Program-made: the position numbers and the translations under genes | Notes under the pieces: generated by a model | The model's input: only the letters and a program-made list of their open reading frames with translations | The model's database searches: none | What the model was told of the DNA's origin: nothing | In this document: piece after piece, positions 1 through 5,922 of the stretch | Position numbering within the stretch: position 1 is the first letter of the stretch | How the letters are laid out: every line of letters begins with the position of its first letter | Assembly: GCA_947177595.1 (NCBI GenBank) | Contig: CAMWUZ010000110.1 | Coordinates: forward strand, 1 to 5,922 | Origin: an uncultured Porphyromonadaceae bacterium | GTDB lineage: Bacteria; Bacteroidota; Bacteroidia; Bacteroidales; Muribaculaceae | Direction of reading: 5' to 3' | DNA length: 5,922 nucleotides

Positions 1-1
1 G

Positions 2-286
2 CTGACGTCACACCCGGGACACAGCAGTGAAAAACTCGTATCCCGTAAGCGTGTACTTGGATTGACTCTCGCGCTTGCAACACTCGTTATCGCCGGATAT
101 GCGCTCATAAGCCGCTGCTCGGTGATGTTTGCAAAACTCCCCGAGATGGAAAATCCCGCTATGAGTAAAATCGGTGAAACACTTATGGGCACCGGAGCCG
201 GAGAGTATCTTCTCCCGTTTGAGGCTATCAGCGTGCTCCTTCTCGCATGTATAATCGGTGGCGTAGTTGTTGCCCGCAAAAGATAA
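2..286 (+). CDS. nuoJ: NADH-quinone oxidoreductase subunit J, C-terminal part (5' end outside window)
   Basis: This is the last 94 codons of a membrane subunit of complex I. Frame 2 is open from the first bases of the window, so the gene starts upstream; the TTG at 62 is an internal leucine codon, not a start. E. coli NuoJ has 184 residues, so roughly half is visible. The fragment has a basic loop (SEKLVSRKRV), a hydrophobic helix (LALATLVIAGYALI), a polar stretch, then the family hallmark LLPFEAISVLLLACIIGGVV, and it ends in a basic tail (ARKR). The LPFE glutamate and the glycine-rich last helix are typical of NuoJ. In known structures NuoJ sits beside NuoK and NuoA, and its TM3 (not visible here) undergoes a conformational switch during coupling. 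The gene ends six bases before nuoK. Identity is supported both by the motif and by the nuoK-L-M-N genes that follow. Confidence 0.95.
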   Translation: MTSHPGHSSEKLVSRKRVLGLTLALATLVIAGYALISRCSVMFAKLPEMENPAMSKIGETLMGTGAGEYLLPFEAISVLLLACIIGGVVVARKR

Positions 287-292
287 TGCACT

Positions 293-604
293 ATGGATAT
301 TACAGTAATCTACTATTTGGTACCATCGCTGATTATGTTCTGCTGCGGAGTCTATGGATTCGTCACCCGCAAGAATATGATTGCGATGCTCATCTCGCTT
401 GAGCTTATGCTCAATAGCGTGGACATCAACTTCGTTGTGTTCAATAGATATCTCTTCCCCCATCAGCTCGAAGGTATGTTCTTCACTCTATTCGCTATCG
501 CTATCGCTGCGGCTGAAACAGCGCTTGCTATAGCTATAATCATCAATATTTTCAGAGCTTCGAAGAATATCGATGTGACTGATGTAACTAAAATGAAATT
601 TTAA
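293..604 (+). CDS. nuoK: NADH-quinone oxidoreductase subunit K
   Basis: This 103-residue protein (E. coli NuoK has 100) is the small three-helix subunit related to MrpC/MnhC. It forms the proton path between the quinone module and NuoN. Helices are at about 5-24, 29-50 and 62-88. The two membrane glutamates that define the family are present: Glu37 in ISLELMLNSV and Glu75 in AIAAAETALAIAI, matching E. coli Glu36 and Glu72. Asp44, where many homologs have Asn or a small residue, adds a third acid in TM2. The ATG at 293 gives the expected length and N-terminus. There is no Shine-Dalgarno motif in the six-base gap after nuoJ, so translation probably depends on coupling to nuoJ or on the A-rich leader, as is usual in Bacteroidetes. 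Complex I context argues against an Mrp antiporter subunit. Confidence 0.97.
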   Translation: MDITVIYYLVPSLIMFCCGVYGFVTRKNMIAMLISLELMLNSVDINFVVFNRYLFPHQLEGMFFTLFAIAIAAAETALAIAIIINIFRASKNIDVTDVTKMKF

Positions 605-610
605 AGCGCC

Positions 611-2659
611 ATGGACATCACTTTACCTCTTTTGATACTGGTCATTCCGCTGTTCATGTTCCTTCTTCTGGGACTTGTGGGAATGAAGATGAGCCACAGG
701 CTCGCAGGCACTCTCGGCACCCTCGGCATGGGTACCGTTCTTGTGCTCTCATATATCACCGCGCTTACCTATTTTTATAGCGGTGCTCCCGAATTTATCA
801 CCTCTGCCGGCGAACGCCTCCAGTACACTGTTTTCAATGTCACATGGCTGCAGTTCACCGACTCACTCGTGATAAAACTCGGATTCCTTCTCGATCCTAT
901 CTCGGCTATGATGCTCATTGTCATCCCGACAATCTCCTTTATGGTGCATCTCTACAGCCTCGGATATATGCGCGATCATCACGGAGTATACGAGCATGGA
1001 TTCCAGAGATTCTACGCTTTCCTCTCGCTCTTCAGCTTCTCTATGCTCGGGCTTGTGGTTGCAACCAACATTTTCCAGATGTACATCTTCTGGGAGCTCG
1101 TGGGTGCATCATCATATCTGCTCATCGGCTTCTACTACAAAAAGCCATCTGCGGTTTCCGCTTCTAAGAAAGCGTTTATCGTTACCCGATTCGCCGACCT
1201 CGGATTCCTTATCGGTATCCTCGTCCTGTCTTTCTATACCGGAACATTCAACTTCGCTGACCTCACATCAGCGCCTGTTGACGGCATCGCTGATGTAAGT
1301 CAGGTGAGTCTCACCACCGCCGAAGGTATCAAGGCAATGTTCACGAACAGCCCGGCTCCCATGTTCATGGGCGCATCAGTTATGACCTGGGCGCTTGTTC
1401 TCATCTTCATGGGCGGTATGGGTAAATCGGCTATGATGCCTCTCCACATCTGGCTCCCCGATGCGATGGAAGGTCCCACACCTGTCAGCGCGCTCATCCA
1501 CGCTGCAACAATGGTGGTTGCCGGTGTATATCTTGTGGCGCGACTCTTCCCGCTCTACCTTATGGAGACTGCCGCTCTCGACATTATTGTGGTTGTAGGC
1601 GCACTCACCGCGTTCTATGCGGCTATGGTTGCATGCACGCAGGTTGACATCAAACGTGTGCTCGCATTCTCTACAATTTCACAGATTGCATTCATGATGG
1701 TTTCTCTCGGCGTTGCTCGCCCCGAGTTCCACCACGGTTTGGGTTACATGGCCGGTATGTTCCACCTGTTCACCCACGCTATGTTCAAGGCGCTCCTCTT
1801 CCTCTGTGCCGGCGCCCTCATCCATGCGATCGGTTCAAACGACTACACCGCGATGCACGGTCTCCGCAAATATATGCCTATCACACACATCACATTCCTT
1901 ATCGGATGTCTCGCGATTGCAGGTATCATTCCTTTCGCTGGCTTCTTCTCTAAGGATGAGATACTCACCGCTTGCTTCGGTCACTCTATCGTATGGTATA
2001 TATGGATGTCACTCGTTGCCGGACTCACTGCATTCTATATGTTCCGTCTCTACTACCTCATCTTCTGGTGGAAAGAGCACAAAGTGGAGAATCCTCACCA
2101 TGCGCCCCACGATCAGCCCTGGACTATGACGCTCCCTCTTGTCATCCTCGCTGCTATCTCTTGCGTTGCCGGTTTCGTGCCTTTTGGAAATCTCGTTACC
2201 TGGAACGGGCACCCCATGTTTGTTAATGAAAATGGAGAGATGGTATCTACATTCTTCACCAATCTTCAGAATCTCGACTGGAGTGTTGCCGGTATCTCGC
2301 TTGCCGTGGCTATCATCGCGATACTCATCGCTACCGCCATGTACAAAAAGGAGAATCCGCTCCCTGCAAAGATGAAAAACGCCCTTCCCGCTCTCTGGGA
2401 CTGGTGCTACCACCGCTTCTACTGGGATGAACTCTACCAGTTCATCACCCATAAGATTATCTTCGGATGCATTTCAAAACCCATCGCTTGGTTTGACCGC
2501 CACATAATTGACGGTTCTATGGATGGATTGGCTATTGTGGCAAACAAGGCATCTGAAGCCATCAAGGGATTCCAGAGCGGAAAAGTTCAGATGTATGTTT
2601 GGTTCTATCTCATAGGAGCCCTTCTCCTCGGAGCGATTACATTTATCTGCCTGCTTTGA
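611..2659 (+). CDS. nuoL: NADH-quinone oxidoreductase subunit L (distal antiporter-like subunit)
   Basis: NuoL is the outermost proton-pumping subunit of complex I, related to MrpA. At 682 residues it is longer than E. coli NuoL (613), partly from a loop around 214-250 and a longer region before the C-terminal helix. Recognisable in order are the antiporter N-terminal domain (about 73-135), the TM5 motif FWELVGASSYLLIGF with Glu162, Arg193 and Asp196 in VTRFADLGF, TM7 Lys272 in GGMGKSAMMPLHIWLPDAM, His297, Lys348 in DIKRVLAFSTISQ, His385, His389 and Lys393 in MFHLFTHAMFKALLF, and TM12 Lys448 in FFSKDEIL. These match the E. coli residues Glu144, Lys229, His254, Lys305, His334/338 and Lys399, so the full charge chain is intact. 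From about 555 to the end lie TM15, a long polar/amphipathic stretch that should be the lateral helix lying along NuoM and NuoN, and a final anchor helix (661-682). The ATG follows nuoK by six bases. Confidence 0.98.
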   Translation: MDITLPLLILVIPLFMFLLLGLVGMKMSHRLAGTLGTLGMGTVLVLSYITALTYFYSGAPEFITSAGERLQYTVFNVTWLQFTDSLVIKLGFLLDPISAMMLIVIPTISFMVHLYSLGYMRDHHGVYEHGFQRFYAFLSLFSFSMLGLVVATNIFQMYIFWELVGASSYLLIGFYYKKPSAVSASKKAFIVTRFADLGFLIGILVLSFYTGTFNFADLTSAPVDGIADVSQVSLTTAEGIKAMFTNSPAPMFMGASVMTWALVLIFMGGMGKSAMMPLHIWLPDAMEGPTPVSALIHAATMVVAGVYLVARLFPLYLMETAALDIIVVVGALTAFYAAMVACTQVDIKRVLAFSTISQIAFMMVSLGVARPEFHHGLGYMAGMFHLFTHAMFKALLFLCAGALIHAIGSNDYTAMHGLRKYMPITHITFLIGCLAIAGIIPFAGFFSKDEILTACFGHSIVWYIWMSLVAGLTAFYMFRLYYLIFWWKEHKVENPHHAPHDQPWTMTLPLVILAAISCVAGFVPFGNLVTWNGHPMFVNENGEMVSTFFTNLQNLDWSVAGISLAVAIIAILIATAMYKKENPLPAKMKNALPALWDWCYHRFYWDELYQFITHKIIFGCISKPIAWFDRHIIDGSMDGLAIVANKASEAIKGFQSGKVQMYVWFYLIGALLLGAITFICLL

Positions 2660-2701
2660 TAGAATAAACACATTGGTGCAATAAGAAAAAGTATAGTAAT
2701 T

Positions 2702-4234
2702 ATGTTTTCAAATATTCTGATTTATTTCGTGGTGATACCCCTGCTGATGCTTGCAGGACTCGCCATCTGCAGAAATATACGGCAGATACGTGCGGTGGCT
2801 GTTACAGGCTCCCTCGCACTCACCGCACTCTCTGTGTGGTTGCTCATCGACTACCTCGCACTCAGAGCCGCGGGAGAAACCGCCCCGATGCTCTACACGG
2901 ATTCATGGACATGGTTCGAACCGCTCCATATCAATCTCGCTGTAGGTGTTGACGGTATTTCTATTGCGATGCTCATCCTCTCATCTATCATTCTGCTTAC
3001 CGGCAGCTTCGCTTCATGGAAGATTGAGCCTCACACCAAAGACTTCTTCCTCTGGCTGATTCTTCTGTCAACAGGAGTGTTCGGATTCTTTATCTCGATT
3101 GACCTTTTCACCATGTTCATGTTCTATGAGGTGGCTCTGATTCCCATGTATCTCCTTATCGGTGTGTGGGGCAGCGGAAATAAAAACTACTCCGCGATGA
3201 AGCTAACCCTCATGCTCATGGGCGGTTCAGCTTTCCTGATGCTCGGTCTCATCGGTATTTACTACCATTCAGCCCCTGCAGGACAGCCCCTCACCTGGAA
3301 TCTTCTCAAGATTGCTGAAAACGCTTCTATAAGCCAAGGCTGGCAGTACTTCCTCTTCCCCATGACGTTTGTGGGATTCGGAGTGCTCGGAGCCATGTTC
3401 CCCTTCCACACATGGAGTCCTGACGGTCACGCATCAGCGCCCACCGCAGTGTCTATGCTTCACGCAGGTGTGCTCATGAAACTTGGTGGTTACGGTTGCT
3501 TCCGTGTGGCTATCTACCTCATGCCTCAGGCTGCTGAGGAGCTTGCGTGGATTTTCCTCATCCTCACCGGTATATCTGTGGTTTACGGTGCATTCAGCGC
3601 TTGCGTGCAGACCGACCTCAAGTATCTCAACGCTTACTCTTCTGTGAGCCACTGCGGATTGGTGCTCTTCGCTATACTCATGCTCAACACTACCGCAATG
3701 ACAGGTGCTATCATGCAGATGCTCTCTCACGGTCTCATGACAGCCCTCTTCTTCGCGCTCATCGGTATGATATATGGCAGAACCCACACACGTGACATCC
3801 GCCTCATGGGTGGTCTGATGAAGATTATGCCCTTCCTTGCGGTGTGCTACGTAATTGCGGGTATGGCTTCTCTCGGTCTCCCGGGTCTCAGCGGATTCGT
3901 TGCAGAGATGACCATCTTCGTAGGATCATTCAAAGCCGGTATGGCTGACTACCTCGCAGGTGAAGGTTCGCTCCGCCTCGTATTCACCATCATTGCCTGC
4001 TGCTCTATCGTCATCACCGCGGTATATATCCTCCGCGTTGTAGGCAAGCTCCTTCTCGGTCCCGTTTACGACGAGCACCACCTCACTCTCACCGACGCTA
4101 CATGGTGGGAACGCACCTCTACTGTTGTCCTCATCATCTGTGTGGCTGCTATCGGTTGCTTCCCCAACTTCTTTGAGAGCCTCATCAAGTTCACATTCAG
4201 TCCGTCCATTTTCGCCGTTATCGGCATGAACTAA
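2702..4234 (+). CDS. nuoM: NADH-quinone oxidoreductase subunit M (middle antiporter-like subunit)
   Basis: NuoM, 510 residues (E. coli 509), is the middle proton-pumping subunit of the membrane arm, related to MrpD. Visible motifs are TM5 FYEVALIPMYLLIGVWG with Glu143 (E. coli Glu144), the TM7-TM8 signature FPFHTWSPDGHASAPTAVSM with His243, TM8 Lys260 in GVLMKLGGYG (E. coli Lys265), Lys307 in TDLKYLNAYSSVSH, and TM12 Glu402 in GFVAEMTIFVG (E. coli Glu407). The odd point is TM7: anchored on PFH, the position of E. coli Lys234 is Leu229 (GFGVLGAMFPFH), so the usual partner of Glu143 is missing. The reading frame is intact, so this is not a broken gene. A 42-base A/T-rich gap (2660-2701) separates it from nuoL; I see no good promoter or terminator there. 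The start is preceded by A-rich sequence rather than a Shine-Dalgarno motif, and the downstream gene nuoN starts 16 bases after the stop. Confidence 0.98.
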   Translation: MFSNILIYFVVIPLLMLAGLAICRNIRQIRAVAVTGSLALTALSVWLLIDYLALRAAGETAPMLYTDSWTWFEPLHINLAVGVDGISIAMLILSSIILLTGSFASWKIEPHTKDFFLWLILLSTGVFGFFISIDLFTMFMFYEVALIPMYLLIGVWGSGNKNYSAMKLTLMLMGGSAFLMLGLIGIYYHSAPAGQPLTWNLLKIAENASISQGWQYFLFPMTFVGFGVLGAMFPFHTWSPDGHASAPTAVSMLHAGVLMKLGGYGCFRVAIYLMPQAAEELAWIFLILTGISVVYGAFSACVQTDLKYLNAYSSVSHCGLVLFAILMLNTTAMTGAIMQMLSHGLMTALFFALIGMIYGRTHTRDIRLMGGLMKIMPFLAVCYVIAGMASLGLPGLSGFVAEMTIFVGSFKAGMADYLAGEGSLRLVFTIIACCSIVITAVYILRVVGKLLLGPVYDEHHLTLTDATWWERTSTVVLIICVAAIGCFPNFFESLIKFTFSPSIFAVIGMN

Positions 4235-4250
4235 ATAAACGATAAGAAAT

Positions 4251-5693
4251 ATGGATTATTCTCAGTTTTTAGTAATGAAGCAGGAGATTGCACTCCTTGT
4301 TGTATTTCTCCTCGTTTTTCTTTGTGACACGTTCATGCCCAAGCGCTCTCAGGGTGCTATCGGCTGGATTAGCATAATTTTGTTTGCGGTAGCTACCCTC
4401 TTCGGCTTCTGCCCCTGCCTCGCTGATTGTGCGGGAAGTGCCTTTGCAGGTATGTATGCTTCCGGAACTGCTGAAATAGCAATTAAGAATGTGCTCAATA
4501 TCGGTGCGCTCATCGTAATGATTCAGGCACTCCGCTGGGCGCAGCAGGATATGGTTAAGATTCGTCGTGGCGAGTTCTACGAGCTGCTTCTCGTTACTCT
4601 CTTCGGAATGTACCTCATGATTTCTGCGCGCCACTTCCTGCTCTTCGTAATTGGTCTCGAAACCGCTTCTCTGCCTCTTGCTGCTATGGTGGCGTTTGAC
4701 AAGCACCGCTACGAGAGCCATGAGGCAGCTGTGAAATATGTGCTCACCGCAGTATTCTCATCAGCGGTTTTCCTTATGGGTCTGTCATTCGTTTACGGTC
4801 TTACCGGCTCACTTTACTTTGATGACATCGCACTGATGATTGCCGCAACAGGAATCACCCCGCTGCTCGTGATCGCTCTTGCATTCGTCATCTCCGGTAT
4901 CGGTTTCAAGCTCTCGCTTGTGCCTTTCCACCTATGGACAGCCGATGTTTATCAGGGCGCTCCCACTCCTGTCACATCATACCTCTCGGTAATATCTAAA
5001 GGAGCGGCAGCCTTTGCGTTCCTCGTCATCCTCTGGAAAGCATTCGGCACCGTTTATTCTCAGGCATGGGAATGGATGCTTTACGCTCTCATCATCCTTA
5101 CAATCACTATCGGTAACCTCTTCGCGATGCGTCAGCGCAACATGAAGCGTTTCCTTGCCTTCTCTTCTATTTCACAGGCGGGATACATCATGCTTGGCGT
5201 CATCGCTTTCAATACCCTCGGACTCACAGCCCTTATGTACTATGTGCTGGTTTACATCTTCTCAAACCTCGCTGCATTCGGTGTGATCGGAGCTATTGAA
5301 AACGCTACCGGCAAGGTGCATATGGATGACTATAAAGGTCTCTACAAAACCAACCCCCGTCTTGCCTTCACAATGATGCTCGCGATGTTCTCACTTGCAG
5401 GTATCCCGCCGTTCGCAGGATTCTTCAGCAAGTTCTTCATCTTCACGGGAGCTATCAACCAGGGTAGCGTGGCAATCTATGTGCTTGTGCTCATCGCCCT
5501 CATCAACACCATCATCTCGCTCTACTACTACCTCCTCGTGGTAAAAGCAATGTTTATAAGTCAGGACGATTGCACCGTGGCAACCTTCCGCAGTGCCGGC
5601 TCTGAGCGCTTCGCCCTCTGGGTATGCGTTGCCGGTATCATCGGTGTTGGAATCGTAAGTTGTGTTTACAACTATCTATATCAGATGGCGTAA
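4251..5693 (+). CDS. nuoN: NADH-quinone oxidoreductase subunit N (proximal antiporter-like subunit)
   Basis: NuoN, 480 residues (E. coli 485), is the antiporter-like subunit nearest to NuoK. It carries the expected charges: TM5 Glu137 in GLETASLPLAAM (E. coli Glu133), TM7 Lys220 in GIGFKLSLVPFHLW (Lys217), TM8 Lys250 in SVISKGAAAF (Lys247), Lys299 in NMKRFLAFSSISQAGYIMLG, and TM12 Lys394 in PPFAGFFSKFFIF (Lys395). The signature TADVYQGAPTPV at 230-241 separates NuoN from NuoL and NuoM. The N-terminal loop between TM2 and TM3 holds a CPCLADC cysteine cluster (54-60). ATG 4251 is chosen over ATG 4275 (Met9) because it lies 16 bases after the nuoM stop and gives a fuller N-terminus. It is the last gene of the operon: the terminator stem starts 47 bases after its stop codon. 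Confidence 0.98.
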   Translation: MDYSQFLVMKQEIALLVVFLLVFLCDTFMPKRSQGAIGWISIILFAVATLFGFCPCLADCAGSAFAGMYASGTAEIAIKNVLNIGALIVMIQALRWAQQDMVKIRRGEFYELLLVTLFGMYLMISARHFLLFVIGLETASLPLAAMVAFDKHRYESHEAAVKYVLTAVFSSAVFLMGLSFVYGLTGSLYFDDIALMIAATGITPLLVIALAFVISGIGFKLSLVPFHLWTADVYQGAPTPVTSYLSVISKGAAAFAFLVILWKAFGTVYSQAWEWMLYALIILTITIGNLFAMRQRNMKRFLAFSSISQAGYIMLGVIAFNTLGLTALMYYVLVYIFSNLAAFGVIGAIENATGKVHMDDYKGLYKTNPRLAFTMMLAMFSLAGIPPFAGFFSKFFIFTGAINQGSVAIYVLVLIALINTIISLYYYLLVVKAMFISQDDCTVATFRSAGSERFALWVCVAGIIGVGIVSCVYNYLYQMA

Positions 5694-5740
5694 ATTAAAC
5701 CATCTCGTTTATACCGCCTGATTATTTTTCAGTATGTATG

Positions 5741-5780
5741 AAAATCCGCAAGGGAGTAATCCCGGCGGATTTTTCTTTTT
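5741..5780 (+). terminator. Rho-independent terminator of the nuo operon
   Basis: A perfect 9-bp outer stem pairs 5741-5749 (AAAATCCGC) with 5765-5773 (GCGGATTTT). Inside it, GGGA at 5752-5755 pairs with TCCC at 5760-5763 around the loop GTAA, which is a GNRA-type tetraloop in RNA. The two stems are separated by a small AA/G internal loop. The 3' side runs into a T-rich tract (TTTTCTTTTTT, 5771-5781). The A-run at the 5' foot pairs with part of the T tract, so a weaker terminator might also act on the opposite strand. It lies just after nuoN, where an operon end is expected. Confidence 0.93.
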
Positions 5781-5867
5781 TATGGGAAAATTGATGAGCC
5801 TTGTTCCGGAAAAATTACTTAAATAATATTGAATACACCCTAACAAGAGTTAACATGGTTTAATAAA

Positions 5868-5898
5868 TTGGGGGGGGGTGATTTTTAAATTACCTTTG
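5868..5898 (+). promoter_or_regulatory. Candidate Bacteroidetes sigma-ABfr-type promoter reading out of the window
   Basis: The known primary-sigma consensus in Bacteroides is TTTG near -33 and TAnnTTTG near -7, with about 19-21 bases between. Here TACCTTTG at 5891-5898 is an exact match to the -7 box. TTG at 5868-5870 (in context ATTG, one base off TTTG) gives a spacer of exactly 20 bases. Transcription would start at about 5903-5907. An ATG at 5919-5921 on the window edge could begin the next gene with a very short leader. The nine-G run overlaps the last base of the -33 box and fills the left part of the spacer. The match depends on short motifs in A/T-rich DNA, and the downstream gene cannot be seen, so this remains a candidate. 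Confidence 0.5.
5870..5878 (+). repeat. Homopolymeric G tract (nine G)
   Basis: Nine consecutive G residues occur in otherwise A/T-rich non-coding DNA downstream of the nuo terminator. Runs of this length are prone to slipped-strand changes in copying. It lies between the candidate -33 and -7 boxes. The length could also be miscounted by the sequencing method. Confidence 0.9.
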
Positions 5899-5911
5899 GA
5901 ACATCAAAGGT
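5892..5911. repeat. Perfect 7-bp inverted repeat, possible operator
   Basis: ACCTTTG (5892-5898) and CAAAGGT (5905-5911) are exact reverse complements separated by six bases (GAACAT). The left arm overlaps the candidate -7 box and the spacer covers the predicted transcription start, a position typical of a repressor operator. Other readings are a small hairpin at the 5' end of the next transcript, or a weak terminator for a gene converging from the right, as the minus strand after the stem is A/T-rich (AATTTAAAAAT). The arms are certain; the role is not. Confidence 0.5.
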
Positions 5912-5922
5912 TGATTAAATGT

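Noticed and set aside
8..463. 151-codon open frame on the minus strand across nuoJ/nuoK
   Set aside because: It is antisense to two well-supported genes, is rich in His, Glu and Cys with no domain-like pattern, and is explained by the codon use of the + strand genes.
2075..2114. His-rich stretch in NuoL (EHKVENPHHAPHDQPW) as a metal site
   Set aside because: Histidine-rich loops ending in a HE/HDxPW motif are normal in NuoL between late transmembrane helices, so nothing special is implied.
2009..2452. Minus-strand open frame of 147 codons inside nuoL
   Set aside because: Antisense shadow of conserved nuoL codons; no start context and no recognisable protein pattern.
2660..2701. Possible internal promoter in the A/T-rich nuoL-nuoM gap
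   Set aside because: No TAnnTTTG box with a suitably spaced TTTG is present, and there is no hairpin; an A/T-rich leader before a start codon is normal in this group.
4269..4721. Minus-strand open frame of 150 codons inside nuoN
   Set aside because: Antisense shadow of nuoN, with charged, low-order composition typical of the complement of hydrophobic codons.
611..5693. Alternative reading as an Mrp-type Na+/H+ antiporter or membrane hydrogenase cluster
   Set aside because: The order nuoJ-K-L-M-N, the NuoJ hallmark LPFE motif, and subunit-specific signatures such as the NuoN VYQGAPTPV motif fit complex I, and no MrpE/F/G or hydrogenase subunits are present.
5738..5794. 18-codon frame starting ATG-AAA-ATC downstream of nuoN
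   Set aside because: It runs through both arms of the intrinsic terminator, so its codons are explained by the hairpin; no ribosome-binding context or homology to support it.

Overview
The window is the 3' end of a nuo operon encoding the proton-pumping membrane arm of respiratory complex I. All five genes lie on the + strand in the canonical order nuoJ (3' part only), nuoK, nuoL, nuoM, nuoN. Several things suggest a Bacteroidales gut-type anaerobe (Bacteroides, Muribaculaceae or a relative). The protein sequences have the style I recall for that group, no gene start has a clear Shine-Dalgarno sequence, and a candidate promoter near the right edge fits the Bacteroidetes -33/-7 pattern. I recognise the lineage from memory and have not searched for it, so the genus is open.

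Layout: 2-286 is the C-terminal half of NuoJ. Six bases later nuoK begins (293-604), and six bases after that nuoL (611-2659). A 42-base A/T-rich gap precedes nuoM (2702-4234), and a 16-base gap precedes nuoN (4251-5693). A convincing intrinsic terminator (5741-5780) closes the operon. The last ~140 bases are A/T-rich and non-coding, and look like the upstream region of another gene. They hold a nine-G run, a perfect TAnnTTTG box, a 7-bp inverted repeat and an ATG at the very edge.

How the genes work together: NuoL, NuoM and NuoN are the three antiporter-like subunits, each with its own proton path. NuoK and NuoJ link them to the quinone-binding module, whose genes (nuoA/B/C/D/H/I) are expected upstream of the window. 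Quinone reduction drives the conformational and electrostatic changes that move protons. No nuoE, nuoF or nuoG lies between nuoJ and the terminator, which fits the reduced complex I without an NADH module known in Bacteroides-type bacteria, but the upstream part must be seen to confirm that.

Most of the window is ordinary core metabolism. The two points most worth a second look are the lack in NuoM of the TM7 lysine that is essential in E. coli (Leu229 here), and a candidate promoter at the right edge whose -33/-7 spacer contains the G9 run, so that slippage could change promoter spacing. I found no sign of a novel multi-gene system.
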